NCBI RefSeq assembly: GCF_011634835.1 | Contig: NZ_SIRP01000001.1 | Span: forward strand, 372,001-436,000 | From: Isoptericola sp. BMS4 | GTDB taxonomy: Bacteria > Actinomycetota > Actinomycetes > Actinomycetales > Cellulomonadaceae | Direction of reading: 5' to 3' | Length of the DNA stretch: 64,000 nucleotides | Shown here: positions 18,843 through 26,647 of the stretch, one piece after another | How the letters are laid out: each line of letters starts with the position of its first letter | How positions within the stretch are numbered: the stretch's first letter is position 1 | Translations under genes and position numbers: made by a program | Notes under the pieces: generated by a model | What the model was told of the DNA's origin: nothing | Database searches by the model: none | What the model saw: the letters and a program-made list of their open reading frames with translations, nothing else

Positions 18843-19997
18843 ATGACCGAGGACCAGCAGGACAAGACGACGGCCCTGTACGACGAGCACGTCGCCCTCG
18901 GGGCGAGCATGACCGGGTTCGGCGGGTGGCTCATGCCGCTGCGGTACACCTCGGACCTCGCGGAGCACCGTGCGGTGCGCGACGCGGCGGGCCTGTTCGA
19001 CCTGTCGCACATGGGGGAGATCCACCTCACCGGCCCGCAGGCGGGTGCCGCGCTGGACCACGCCCTGGTCGGCCGGGCGAGCGCGATCAAGGTCGGCCGC
19101 GCCCGCTACTCGATGATCTGCGCCGAGGACGGCGCGGTCCTGGACGACCTCATCACCTACCGTCTCGGCGACGAGCACTTCCTGGTGGTCGCCAACGCGG
19201 GCAACGCCGTGCGGGTGGCCCGAGAGCTGGTGGACCGGGCCGCAGGGTTCGACGCGGTGGTCGACGACCGCTCCGAGACCACGGCGCTCGCGGCGGTGCA
19301 GGGGCCGCGCGCGGAGGAGATCCTCGCGGGGCTGACCGCCGCCGCGGACGTCGAGACGGTCCGCACGATGCGGTACTACGCGTCGGCGCCGGCGACGGTG
19401 GCGGGCGTCGAGCTGCTCGTGGCGCGCACCGGGTACACGGGGGAGGACGGCTTCGAGCTCTTCGTGGACGCCGACCGCGCCGTGGAGCTGTGGCGGGCGC
19501 TGCTCGCGGCGGGCGAGCCGCTGGGCCTGGTGCCGGCGGGCCTGTCGGCCCGCGACTCGCTGCGCCTGGAGGCGGGTATGCCGCTCTACGGCCACGAGCT
19601 GGACGAGACCACGACGCCGTTCGAGGCGGGCATGGGCCGCGTGGTGAAGCTGGACAAGACGGACGACGCCGGCGCGCCGCTGCCGTTCGTCGGGCGTGCG
19701 GCCCTGGAGGCCCGGGCGCACAGCGAGCCCGCGCGGGTCCTCGTGGGGCTGCGCGGCCAGGGCCGCCGTCCGGCGCGCGCCGGCTACGACGTGGTCCGTC
19801 GCGGCCTGAACGGCGAGGTCGGCGCGGTCGTCGGCCGCGTCACGTCCGGTGCGCCGTCCCCCACCCTCGGGTACCCGGTCGCGATGGCGTACGTGACGCC
19901 CGAGGTGTCCGCGGAGGGCACCGAGCTCGCCGTGGACGTCCGCGGCCGGGCGGAGCCGTTCGTCGTCGTGCCCCTGCCGTTCTACCGGCGTTCGTAG
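18843..19997 (+). CDS. gcvT: Glycine cleavage system T-protein (aminomethyltransferase)
   Basis: A 384-residue folate-dependent aminomethyltransferase. It releases ammonia from aminomethyl-lipoyl-GcvH and makes 5,10-methylene-THF. Family marks are GGWLMPLRY near the N terminus, FDLSHMGEI, ARYSMICAEDGAVLDDLITYR, ARTGYTGEDGFELF and LPFYRR at the C terminus. GGAAGGGAG precedes the ATG. It is the second gene of the operon, separated from gcvP by 80 bp that include a palindrome, and it is followed by gcvH after 99 bp. Confidence 0.97.
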   Translation: MTEDQQDKTTALYDEHVALGASMTGFGGWLMPLRYTSDLAEHRAVRDAAGLFDLSHMGEIHLTGPQAGAALDHALVGRASAIKVGRARYSMICAEDGAVLDDLITYRLGDEHFLVVANAGNAVRVARELVDRAAGFDAVVDDRSETTALAAVQGPRAEEILAGLTAAADVETVRTMRYYASAPATVAGVELLVARTGYTGEDGFELFVDADRAVELWRALLAAGEPLGLVPAGLSARDSLRLEAGMPLYGHELDETTTPFEAGMGRVVKLDKTDDAGAPLPFVGRAALEARAHSEPARVLVGLRGQGRRPARAGYDVVRRGLNGEVGAVVGRVTSGAPSPTLGYPVAMAYVTPEVSAEGTELAVDVRGRAEPFVVVPLPFYRRS

Positions 19998-20096
19998 CAC
20001 AATCCTTGCCAGAGGCACCGCGGCCCCGGAGGGTCGCGGTGCGCCCGTCCAGTCCGATCCAGCGACCACGCCCCACACCGGAACCGAGGAGCCCCG

Positions 20097-20465
20097 ATGG
20101 CCGACTTCCCCGCCGCCCTGCACTACTCCGCCGAGCACGAGTGGGTGGACGACGCGTCGCCCGCCACGATCGGCGTCACCTCCGTCGCCGCGGACGCGCT
20201 GGGCGACGTCGTGTACCTGGAGCTGCCCGAGGTCGGGGCGACGATCGAGGCGGGTGCCGTCGTCGGCGAGATCGAGTCCACCAAGTCGGTCTCGGAGCTG
20301 TACTCGCCGGTGAGCGGCACCGTGGTCGAGGTGAACCAGTCGGCGGTCGACGACCCCGCCGTGGTCAACTCCGACCCGTTCGGCGCCGGGTGGCTGTTCA
20401 AGGTCGAGGTGTCGTCGCGCGGCGAGCTCATGACGGCCGAGGAGTACGCGGCCCAGGCGGGCTGA
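20097..20465 (+). CDS. gcvH: Glycine cleavage system H-protein
   Basis: A 122-residue lipoyl carrier that shuttles the aminomethyl group between GcvP and GcvT and the dithiol to GcvL. The lipoylated lysine is Lys63 in EIESTKSVSELYSPVSG. The N terminus (HYSAEHEWV) and the C-terminal NSDPFGAGWLFKV also match the family. GAGGAG precedes the ATG. No gcvL (dihydrolipoamide dehydrogenase) gene is nearby; it is usually shared with other complexes. Confidence 0.97.
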   Translation: MADFPAALHYSAEHEWVDDASPATIGVTSVAADALGDVVYLELPEVGATIEAGAVVGEIESTKSVSELYSPVSGTVVEVNQSAVDDPAVVNSDPFGAGWLFKVEVSSRGELMTAEEYAAQAG

Positions 20466-20609
20466 GAGCGCGACCATCCCGTTATCGAATCGTGATGATC
20501 AGGGATCCGTGAGTCGCGTCACGACTGCGGTGCTTCCCCCTCTGGACCATCGACGGCTCTCCCCAGGCCGGCTCCCCAGGGCCGGCGGTCGTCGACGGAG
20601 GACACGAAG

Positions 20610-20849
20610 ATGAGCACGATGGAGCTGGAGCCGCGGCCGATGCCGTTGCCGGGAACGAGTCTGACGCGTCGCGAGCGCGTCGTCCTGTCCAACCTCTCCG
20701 AAGAGGTCACCCTCGAGCAGATCGCCACGCGGCTGTTCGTCACGCGGAACACGGTCAAGTCGCAGGTGCGCAGCGTGTACCGCAAGCTCGGCGTCTCGAG
20801 CCGTGCCGAGGCCGTGGCCTGGGCACGACGGGCCGGGATCGGGCACTAG
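20610..20849 (+). CDS. Stand-alone LuxR-type helix-turn-helix protein
   Basis: A 79-residue protein that is almost only a GerE/LuxR DNA-binding domain: LTRRERVVLSNLSEEVTLEQIATRL, then FVTRNTVKSQVRSVYRKLGV. There is no receiver or ligand domain. GGAGGACACGAAG precedes the ATG. Such small proteins act as stand-alone regulators or as partners of sensor proteins; nothing here shows which. A strong hairpin follows the stop. An ORF of 34 codons (20509-20613) overlaps its start in an ATGA pattern but looks like chance. Confidence 0.85.
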   Translation: MSTMELEPRPMPLPGTSLTRRERVVLSNLSEEVTLEQIATRLFVTRNTVKSQVRSVYRKLGVSSRAEAVAWARRAGIGH

Positions 20850-20859
20850 CGGATCGCGC

Positions 20860-20898
20860 CGGGGCCGCCGCACGACACAGCTGTCGTCGGCGGCCCCG
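20860..20898 (+). terminator. Hairpin after the LuxR-type gene
   Basis: CGGGGCCGCCG (20860-20870) pairs with CGGCGGCCCCG (20888-20898), and inside it ACGACA pairs with TGTCGT around a CAGC loop. It begins 10 nt past the stop codon and most likely ends transcription; there is no U-run. Confidence 0.6.
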
Positions 20899-20942
20899 AC
20901 CGTGTCCGGGGGCGGGCGAGCCCGCCTGACAGAATCGTCGCC

Positions 20943-21377
20943 ATGACCGCACGCCGCCTCGTCGTCGCCGCCGCCCTCGTGGACGACCTCGCCAGACCGG
21001 CGCGGCTCCTCGCCGCGCGGCGCACCCGCCCCGCCGAGATCGCTGGCCGGTGGGAGTTCCCCGGCGGCAAGGTGGACCCGAGGGAGGGGCCGGTCGAGGC
21101 CCTGCACCGGGAGCTGTCCGAGGAGCTCGGCGTGCGCGCGCGCCTCGGCCGCGAGATCCCCGGGCCCGACGGCGGCGTGTGGCCCATCACCCCGCGGCAC
21201 GTGCTGCGCCTGTGGTTCGGCACGGTCGTCGCGGGCGATCCCGCGCCCCTCGTGGAGCACGACGAGCTGCGCTGGCTCACCGCCGACGGACTGTTCGAGG
21301 TCGACTGGCTCGACGGCGACGTGCCGATCGTCGGGCGCCTGGCCGAGCTGCTCCGGGACCCGGTCGACGTGCACTGA
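20943..21377 (+). CDS. Nudix hydrolase (MutT-like nucleotide pyrophosphohydrolase)
   Basis: A 144-residue Nudix enzyme with a perfect Nudix box from Gly42 to Val64 (GKVDPREGPVEALHRELSEELGV follows G-x5-E-x7-REUxEExGU). EFPGGK precedes the box, and WEFPGG matches the MutT/8-oxo-dGTPase group. This makes cleaning of oxidised nucleotides a likely but unproven role. No Shine-Dalgarno is visible. CAGAAT (20930-20935) ends 7 nt before the ATG, so the transcript is probably leaderless. The gene ends 77 bp before the convergent P-loop gene. Confidence 0.9.
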   Translation: MTARRLVVAAALVDDLARPARLLAARRTRPAEIAGRWEFPGGKVDPREGPVEALHRELSEELGVRARLGREIPGPDGGVWPITPRHVLRLWFGTVVAGDPAPLVEHDELRWLTADGLFEVDWLDGDVPIVGRLAELLRDPVDVH

Positions 21378-21453
21378 CCCGACCCGCGGACGACCCGACG
21401 CCCGGAGCTCGGCCCGGACGGCGGCTTCTTCGACCGGAGTGACCGTGGCGCGG

Positions 21454-22032
21454 TCACGACCCCTTCGTCCGCTCGGCGGACCGGGGGGCGAGCGACGCGA
21501 CCCACGCGTCGGTCTCCTCGTGGCTGCGCAGCCGCACGACCCGCAGGTGGGGCGCCTCCTCGGCGAGGCGGACGTCGAGCCCGCGGAGCTTGTGCCGGGT
21601 GCGCCACGCCCACCGCACGATGTGGTCGGGGTCGTAGAGGAAGGTGCGCAGGGGCGGCTCGACGTTGCCGTTCCACAGCACGGTGCGTTCCCGGCGGCGA
21701 CGGACGGTACGCGCCGTGACCTGCCGCATCACGACGTGCACGGGCAGGTCGAGCCATACCAGCAGATCGGCCCGCTCCAGCAGCAGCGGCCGCACGCGGC
21801 GGTACTGCCACTCGGTGACCCAGGCATCGGTGGCGGCGAGAGCGCGTGCGTCGTCCTCGAACTCGGGCCGGGGCGTCCACCGGGGGCCGTGGTGCAGCGC
21901 GTCGAGCTCGGTGTGCGGCACGCCCAGCACCCGGGAGATGCGTCCGGCGAGCGTCGTCTTGCCGGCGCCCGAGGTCCCGGCGACGAGGATCCGTCGGGGA
22001 GGGGCGGCGGCGGGGACGGGCTCGGGGGGCAT
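21454..22032 (-). CDS. P-loop NTPase / kinase-like protein (adenylate-kinase-like, FlaR-type)
   Basis: A 192-residue P-loop protein. Walker A is GTSGAGKTT near residue 19, followed by a LID-like region and VLWNGNVEPPLRTFLYDP. The pattern is that of the small adenylate-kinase-like proteins called topology modulation or FlaR proteins. The WNGN motif and the basic segment before it (RRRRERT) are typical of this group. The substrate is unknown. It faces the FAD/Fe-S gene across 92 bp; their start regions are divergent. Confidence 0.8.
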   Translation of the reverse strand: MPPEPVPAAAPPRRILVAGTSGAGKTTLAGRISRVLGVPHTELDALHHGPRWTPRPEFEDDARALAATDAWVTEWQYRRVRPLLLERADLLVWLDLPVHVVMRQVTARTVRRRRERTVLWNGNVEPPLRTFLYDPDHIVRWAWRTRHKLRGLDVRLAEEAPHLRVVRLRSHEETDAWVASLAPRSAERTKGS

Positions 22033-22124
22033 CCGTGGATCCTATGACGTGCTGCGCGGACGGTGTGCCGGGGCACCAGCCCCGCGGACCTGGACCAGTG
22101 GGGGGCGTGTGGTGGACTGAGCCC

Positions 22125-25049
22125 ATGAGTGCCCCCGCGTCCAAGGTCACGGCTCCCGGCTACGAGCTGAGGACGGACCTGCTCAGCAGGGTGGCGCACG
22201 CGCACGACGCCTCGCACTACCTCCTGCGCCCGGACGCCGTGGTGCGCGCCGACGACCTGGACGGCGTGGTCGCCGCGATGGGCGAGGCCCGGCGGCGGGG
22301 CATGCCGGTCACGTTCCGTTCGGGCGGCACCAGCCTGTCGGGGCAGGCGTCGGGCGCCGGGATGCTGGTCGACACCCGCACGCGCTTCACCCGCGTCGAG
22401 GTCCTCGACGGCGGGGAGCGGGTCCGCTGCCAGCCCGGGGCGACGCTGCGGCTGGTCAACGCGCACCTGCTGCGCCACGGCCGCCGCCTGGGCCCGGACC
22501 CGGCGAGCGAGATCGCCTGCACCATCGGGGGAGTGGTCGCCAACAACTCCTCCGGGATGTCGTCGGGGACCACGCGCACCGCGTACCGCACGGTCGAGGC
22601 GATGACGGTGGTGCTGCCCAGCGGCACCGTCGTCGACACGGGGGCTCCGGACGCCGACGCGCACCTGGCCGCCGTCGAGCCGGAGCTGCACCGCGGTCTG
22701 GCGGAGCTGCGGGACCGGGTGCGCGGCAGCGCGGCCATGAGGGCCGAGGTCGAGCGCCAGTTCGCGATGAAGAACACGATGGGCTACTCGATCAACGCCT
22801 TCGTGGACCACGACGCGCCCGTGAAGATCCTCGAGCACCTGATGATCGGCTCGGAGGGCACGCTGGGCTGGGTCGCCGACGTCACGTTCCGCACGGTGCC
22901 GCTGCTGCCGAAGGTCGCGACCACGCTGCTGGTCTTCGACTCGCTGGAGCGCGCCACGGACGCCCTCGTCCCGCTCGGTGCCACCGGCCCCGAGGCGATG
23001 GAGCTCATGGACGCGGCCTCGCTGCGGGTGGCCGCCGCCGACCCGAAGGCCGACCCGTCGATGCGGTCCCTGGCCGCGGGCGCCGGCATCACCGGTCAGA
23101 CCGCCCTGCTCGTGGAGTACCGCGCGGCCGACGACGACGCCCTCGCGCCGCTGCGGGACGCCGCCGCGGACGCCGTCGCGGACCTCACGCTGGAGGTGCC
23201 CGCGGCGATGGCGACCGACGCCGCCACCCGCGCCCGCCTCTGGCAGGTGCGCAAGGGCCTGTACACCGCCGTCGCGGGAGCGCGGCCCGCGGGCAGCACC
23301 GCGCTGCTGGAGGACGTCGTCGTGCCGGTCGGCGACCTCACCGCGACCGTCCGGGACCTGGGCGGGCTCTTCGCCCGGCACGGGTACGACGACGCGGTGA
23401 CGTTCGGGCACGCCAAGGACGGCAACCTGCACTTCATGATCACGCCGAACCTCGGGGAGGCGGCCGAGCTGGAGCGCTACTCCGCCTTCAGCGACGACCT
23501 GGTGGACATGATCCTCGGCCACGGCGGCTCCCTGAAGGCCGAGCACGGGACGGGCCGCATCATGGCGCCGTTCGTGCGCCGCCAGTACGGCGACGAGCTG
23601 TACGCTGTGATGCGCGAGGTCAAGCGCCTCTGCGACCCCGCCGGGCTGCTCAACCCGGGCGTGCTCATCACCGACGACCCGCAGGAGCACCTGCGCGACC
23701 TCAAGGTCGAGGTGTCCGCCGGCGGGGAGGACGCGGCGCAGGTGGACCGGTGCGTCGAGTGCGGGTACTGCGAGCCCGGCTGCCCGTCGCGCACCGCGAC
23801 CACCACGCCGCGCCAGCGCATCGCCCTGCTCAAGGAGATCCAGGGCGCGGCCGCGCGCGGCGACGACGCGGAGCGCGCCGAGCTGGAGAAGGCGTTCCGC
23901 TACTGGGGCGTGCAGACGTGCGCCGCCGATTCCATGTGCGTGGAGGCGTGCCCGGTGGACATCGACACGGGCGTGGTGATGAAGGGCCACCGCGCGCGGG
24001 CGAACCCGCGGACGGTGCAGCGCGGCGGCGTCGCGCTGGCGAAGAGCTGGGAGCCCGTCGTGGACGTGCTGCGCGGCGCGCTCGGCGTCGTGGAGAAGGT
24101 GCCGACCCCGGTGACCCGGTTCGCGTCCGAGGTCGCGCGCGGCGTCGTGGGCACGGACGTCGTGCCCCGCGTCGACGGCGACCTGCCCGGGCCCGGGCCG
24201 CAGCGCGGCACCTCCGGCGTCACGCCCGCGGCAGAGCCCCGGGGCGTGCTGTTCGCCTCCTGCATGGGCGAGCTGTTCGCCCCCGCCGGCGGCGGCCTGC
24301 CCAGCGGTCCGCTCGGCGGCGACGGGCCGGTCGGCGCCGAGCCGGCGCTGCGGGCCCTGTGCGAGCGCGCCGGGGTGGGCCTCGCGGTGCCCGACGGCAT
24401 CGGCGGCCTGTGCTGCGGCACGCCCTGGGCGAGCAAGGGCCTGCCGGACGGCGCCGCGGAGATGGCGCGCCGCGTGCTCGACGCCCTGTGGACGGCGACG
24501 CGCGGGGGAGAGCTGCCGGTGGTCTGCGACGCGTCGAGCTGCACCCACGGGCTCGTGGACACGCCGAAGCACCTCGGCCCGGCGGACCGGGAGCGGTTCG
24601 CCCGCCTGCGGATCGTGGACGCCGTGACGTTCGTGCGCGCCGAGGTGCTGCCGGGGCTCGCGGCGCGAGGGGTGGAGATCGCCCGCACCGGCCGCGTCGT
24701 CGTGCACCCGACCTGCGCGTCCGTGCACCTGGGCGCGGTCGACGACCTGCGCGCCGTGGCCGGCGTCGTCGCGGACGAGGCCGTGGTCCCGGACGCGTGG
24801 AACTGCTGCGGCTTCGCCGGCGACCGCGGCATGCTGCACCCCGAGCTCACGGCGGCGGCCACCCACGACCAGAGCGTGGAGATCGCCGAGCGGGAGCGCG
24901 CCGACGGCGCCTTCGACGCCGCGGTGTCGAACAACCGCACCTGCGAGATGGGGATGTCGCGTGCCACCGGCCGCGACTACGTGCACGTGCTGGAGCTGTT
25001 GGAGGCGGCCACGCGCACCTCGGGCCGCGGGGGTGCGGCCACGCCCTGA
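22125..25049 (+). CDS. FAD-linked oxidase fused to Fe-S ferredoxin and CCG domains (D-lactate/glycolate dehydrogenase type)
   Basis: A 974-residue fused dehydrogenase. The N-terminal FAD_binding_4 domain has TFRSGGTSLSGQA (near residue 65) and a C-terminal FAD-oxidase part. Two [4Fe-4S] sets follow: CVECGYCEPGC (Cys543, 546, 549, 553) and CAADSMCVEACP (Cys599, 605, 609). Two CCG domains end the protein (LCCGTPWAS and NCCGFAGDRG). This layout is that of D-lactate or D-2-hydroxyglutarate dehydrogenases (YdiJ/Dld-II type), which feed electrons to quinone or another carrier. The substrate is not decided by sequence. The start at 22125 has no Shine-Dalgarno; TGGACT lies 6 nt before. Its 3' end overlaps the convergent EamA gene by 73 bases. 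Confidence 0.93.
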   Translation: MSAPASKVTAPGYELRTDLLSRVAHAHDASHYLLRPDAVVRADDLDGVVAAMGEARRRGMPVTFRSGGTSLSGQASGAGMLVDTRTRFTRVEVLDGGERVRCQPGATLRLVNAHLLRHGRRLGPDPASEIACTIGGVVANNSSGMSSGTTRTAYRTVEAMTVVLPSGTVVDTGAPDADAHLAAVEPELHRGLAELRDRVRGSAAMRAEVERQFAMKNTMGYSINAFVDHDAPVKILEHLMIGSEGTLGWVADVTFRTVPLLPKVATTLLVFDSLERATDALVPLGATGPEAMELMDAASLRVAAADPKADPSMRSLAAGAGITGQTALLVEYRAADDDALAPLRDAAADAVADLTLEVPAAMATDAATRARLWQVRKGLYTAVAGARPAGSTALLEDVVVPVGDLTATVRDLGGLFARHGYDDAVTFGHAKDGNLHFMITPNLGEAAELERYSAFSDDLVDMILGHGGSLKAEHGTGRIMAPFVRRQYGDELYAVMREVKRLCDPAGLLNPGVLITDDPQEHLRDLKVEVSAGGEDAAQVDRCVECGYCEPGCPSRTATTTPRQRIALLKEIQGAAARGDDAERAELEKAFRYWGVQTCAADSMCVEACPVDIDTGVVMKGHRARANPRTVQRGGVALAKSWEPVVDVLRGALGVVEKVPTPVTRFASEVARGVVGTDVVPRVDGDLPGPGPQRGTSGVTPAAEPRGVLFASCMGELFAPAGGGLPSGPLGGDGPVGAEPALRALCERAGVGLAVPDGIGGLCCGTPWASKGLPDGAAEMARRVLDALWTATRGGELPVVCDASSCTHGLVDTPKHLGPADRERFARLRIVDAVTFVRAEVLPGLAARGVEIARTGRVVVHPTCASVHLGAVDDLRAVAGVVADEAVVPDAWNCCGFAGDRGMLHPELTAAATHDQSVEIAERERADGAFDAAVSNNRTCEMGMSRATGRDYVHVLELLEAATRTSGRGGAATP

Positions 25050-25954
25050 CCGCCCCGACGCGACGAGCTGCCCGGCGCGGCGGGGCGTCCCGCGTTGACG
25101 AGCGCGACGCTCGCCAGGACGAGCCCGATCCCGAGCGCCTGGGGCGCGGTGAGCACCTCGCCCCCGGCGAGGACCCCGAGTGTGACGCCGGTGACGGGAT
25201 TCAGCAGGCCGATCACGCCCACCGCCCCGGCCGGGAGGTGGCGGAACCCGCTGAACCAGCAGACGAACCCGAGGGCCGTCGCGACGAGGCTCACATAGGC
25301 GAACGCGAGGGTCTCGGTGACCGACAGGGAGGGCGGCGCCCCCTCGACGAGCGCCGCGGCGACGAGCAGCTCGAGGCCGCCGACGACGAGCTGCCACGCG
25401 GTGACCGTGAGCACGGGTGTCCCGTCCTGCCATCGCTTGGTGAGGACGGCGCCGACGGACGAGAGGGCCATCGAGGCGACGGACGCCGCGATGCCCCAGC
25501 CGTCGAGCGCGCCGGTCGCGGTACCCACGATCAGCAGGACGCCGGCGCCGCCCACGGCGGCCGCGACGACGACGCGCGGCGTGGGTCGTTCGCGGAGCAG
25601 GAGCCACGCCGCGCCGGCGATCGCGATCGGGCTGAGCGACATCAGCGAGGCGGCGACGCTGGAGGGGAGCAGCTGGGCCGCGACGTACACGAGGCAGAAG
25701 AAGATCCCCATGTTGAGCGTGCCGAGCACGACCGACCGCCACCACCAGGGGCCGTGCGGCAGGCGGCGCGCGACCAGCAGGAGGACGACGCCCGCCGGGA
25801 GTGCACGGATCGCCGACCCCCACAGGGGCGTGGCCCCGGGGAGGAGGTGATGGGTCACGACGTAGTTCGACCCGAACGCGACCGGCCCGACGGCGGCGAC
25901 GAGGGGCCAGCGGAGGCGAAGCCAGGCCCGGCGGCCCGGGGATAAAGTTTCCAT
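24977..25954 (-). CDS. EamA (drug/metabolite exporter) family transporter
   Basis: A 325-residue inner-membrane protein with ten hydrophobic segments arranged as two EamA repeats. The first repeat contains AFGSNYVVTHHLLP and the second LTVTAWQLVVGGLELLVAAAL. Members export metabolites or take part in drug efflux. The substrate is unknown. Two starts are possible, ATG 25963 and ATG 25954. 25954 is chosen because a -10-like TAGGAT (minus strand, 25967-25962) ends 7 nt before it. It is divergent from a MarR regulator gene, and its start lies inside one of two operator-like palindromes, so it is probably repressed by that MarR. Confidence 0.88.
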   Translation of the reverse strand: METLSPGRRAWLRLRWPLVAAVGPVAFGSNYVVTHHLLPGATPLWGSAIRALPAGVVLLLVARRLPHGPWWWRSVVLGTLNMGIFFCLVYVAAQLLPSSVAASLMSLSPIAIAGAAWLLLRERPTPRVVVAAAVGGAGVLLIVGTATGALDGWGIAASVASMALSSVGAVLTKRWQDGTPVLTVTAWQLVVGGLELLVAAALVEGAPPSLSVTETLAFAYVSLVATALGFVCWFSGFRHLPAGAVGVIGLLNPVTGVTLGVLAGGEVLTAPQALGIGLVLASVALVNAGRPAAPGSSSRRGGQGVAAPPRPEVRVAASNSSSTCT

Positions 25955-25989
25955 GGAAACCATCCTACTTTCCACGGAAAGTAGGATGG
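25947..25989. promoter_or_regulatory. Twin MarR operator between eamA and marR
   Basis: Two palindromes with the core TTTCCAYGGAAA lie 21 bp apart: GTTTCCATGGAAAC (25947-25960) and CTTTCCACGGAAAG (25968-25981). The second is the centre of a larger palindrome with 14-bp arms (25960-25989). Both arms of that larger palindrome contain TAGGAT, which serves as a -10 for the divergent genes. A repressor bound here would block both promoters. Confidence 0.8.
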
Positions 25990-25993
25990 CGAC

Positions 25994-26479
25994 ATGGCTG
26001 AGGTCGATCGCGTCGCCACGTTCGTGGAGCAGTGGCGCAGGGAGCGCCCCGACCTCGACCCGAGCCCGATGGCGGTGATCGGGCGGATGCGCCGGATCTC
26101 CGACGACTTCACCGCCGCGCTCGTCGCGAACTACCGGCGGTTCGGGATCGGGGAGGGCGAGTTCGACGTCCTGTGCGCGCTGCGGCGCGCCGGGGCCCCG
26201 TTCGCCCTCAATCCGGGGGAGCTCGCCGAGCACACGATGGTGACGGCCGGCGCGACGTCCAAGCGGGTCGACCGGCTCGAGGCTGCCGGTCTGGTGGTCC
26301 GGGAGGCCCGGGCCGGCGACGGGCGCGGGCGGGTGGTCACGCTGTCGCCGGAAGGGCGCCGGCTCATCGACGAGGCCTATCCCGCGCACCTCGAGCTCGA
26401 GGACGCGCTGCTGGCCCCCCTGTCGCGCGGGGAGCGTGAGCAGCTCGAGGCGCTGCTCCGCAAGCTCGTCGGCGGCTGA
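25994..26479 (+). CDS. MarR-family transcriptional regulator
   Basis: A 161-residue MarR-type winged-helix regulator. It has the dimerisation helices at both ends, and the wing and recognition region are read in PGELAEHTMVTAGATSKRVDRLEAAGLVVREARAGDGRGR. This is the usual DGR wing. The ATG has no Shine-Dalgarno and follows TAGGAT (25982-25987) by 6 nt, so it is probably leaderless. It should bind the twin TTTCCAYGGAAA sites and repress itself and the divergent EamA transporter until a small-molecule ligand (unknown) relieves it. Confidence 0.92.
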   Translation: MAEVDRVATFVEQWRRERPDLDPSPMAVIGRMRRISDDFTAALVANYRRFGIGEGEFDVLCALRRAGAPFALNPGELAEHTMVTAGATSKRVDRLEAAGLVVREARAGDGRGRVVTLSPEGRRLIDEAYPAHLELEDALLAPLSRGEREQLEALLRKLVGG

Positions 26480-26565
26480 CGGCGGGCCGCGTCGGCTCCA
26501 GGCGAGGACGAACCTCACCGGGACGGTGTGCCGGGCCGGCGGGTGGTAAAGAGTTTCCCGGCATG

Positions 26566-26593
26566 TTGACATCGTGAAAGATGATGGCAACCT
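26566..26593 (+). promoter_or_regulatory. Candidate promoter of the secreted phosphodiesterase gene
   Basis: A consensus TTGACA (26566-26571) is followed 16 bp later by CAACCT (26588-26593). The gene begins at 26648 with an AGGATCC-type ribosome binding site. It is the best promoter-like pair in the 168-bp gap after the MarR gene. Confidence 0.4.
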
Positions 26594-26647
26594 GGGCGCG
26601 GGACGCTGCGACGGCGCACGTCCCCACGCCGATCAGCGGAGGATCCG

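Noticed and set aside
20509-20613. A 34-codon ORF overlapping the LuxR-type gene start (ATGA)
   Set aside because: Its composition is very basic and no promoter spacing supports it. An ATGA overlap is easily produced by chance at an ATGA start.
21729-25823. A 1364-codon minus-strand ORF opposite the FAD/Fe-S gene
   Set aside because: Same cause: an antisense shadow. It crosses several real genes and has no recognisable domain.
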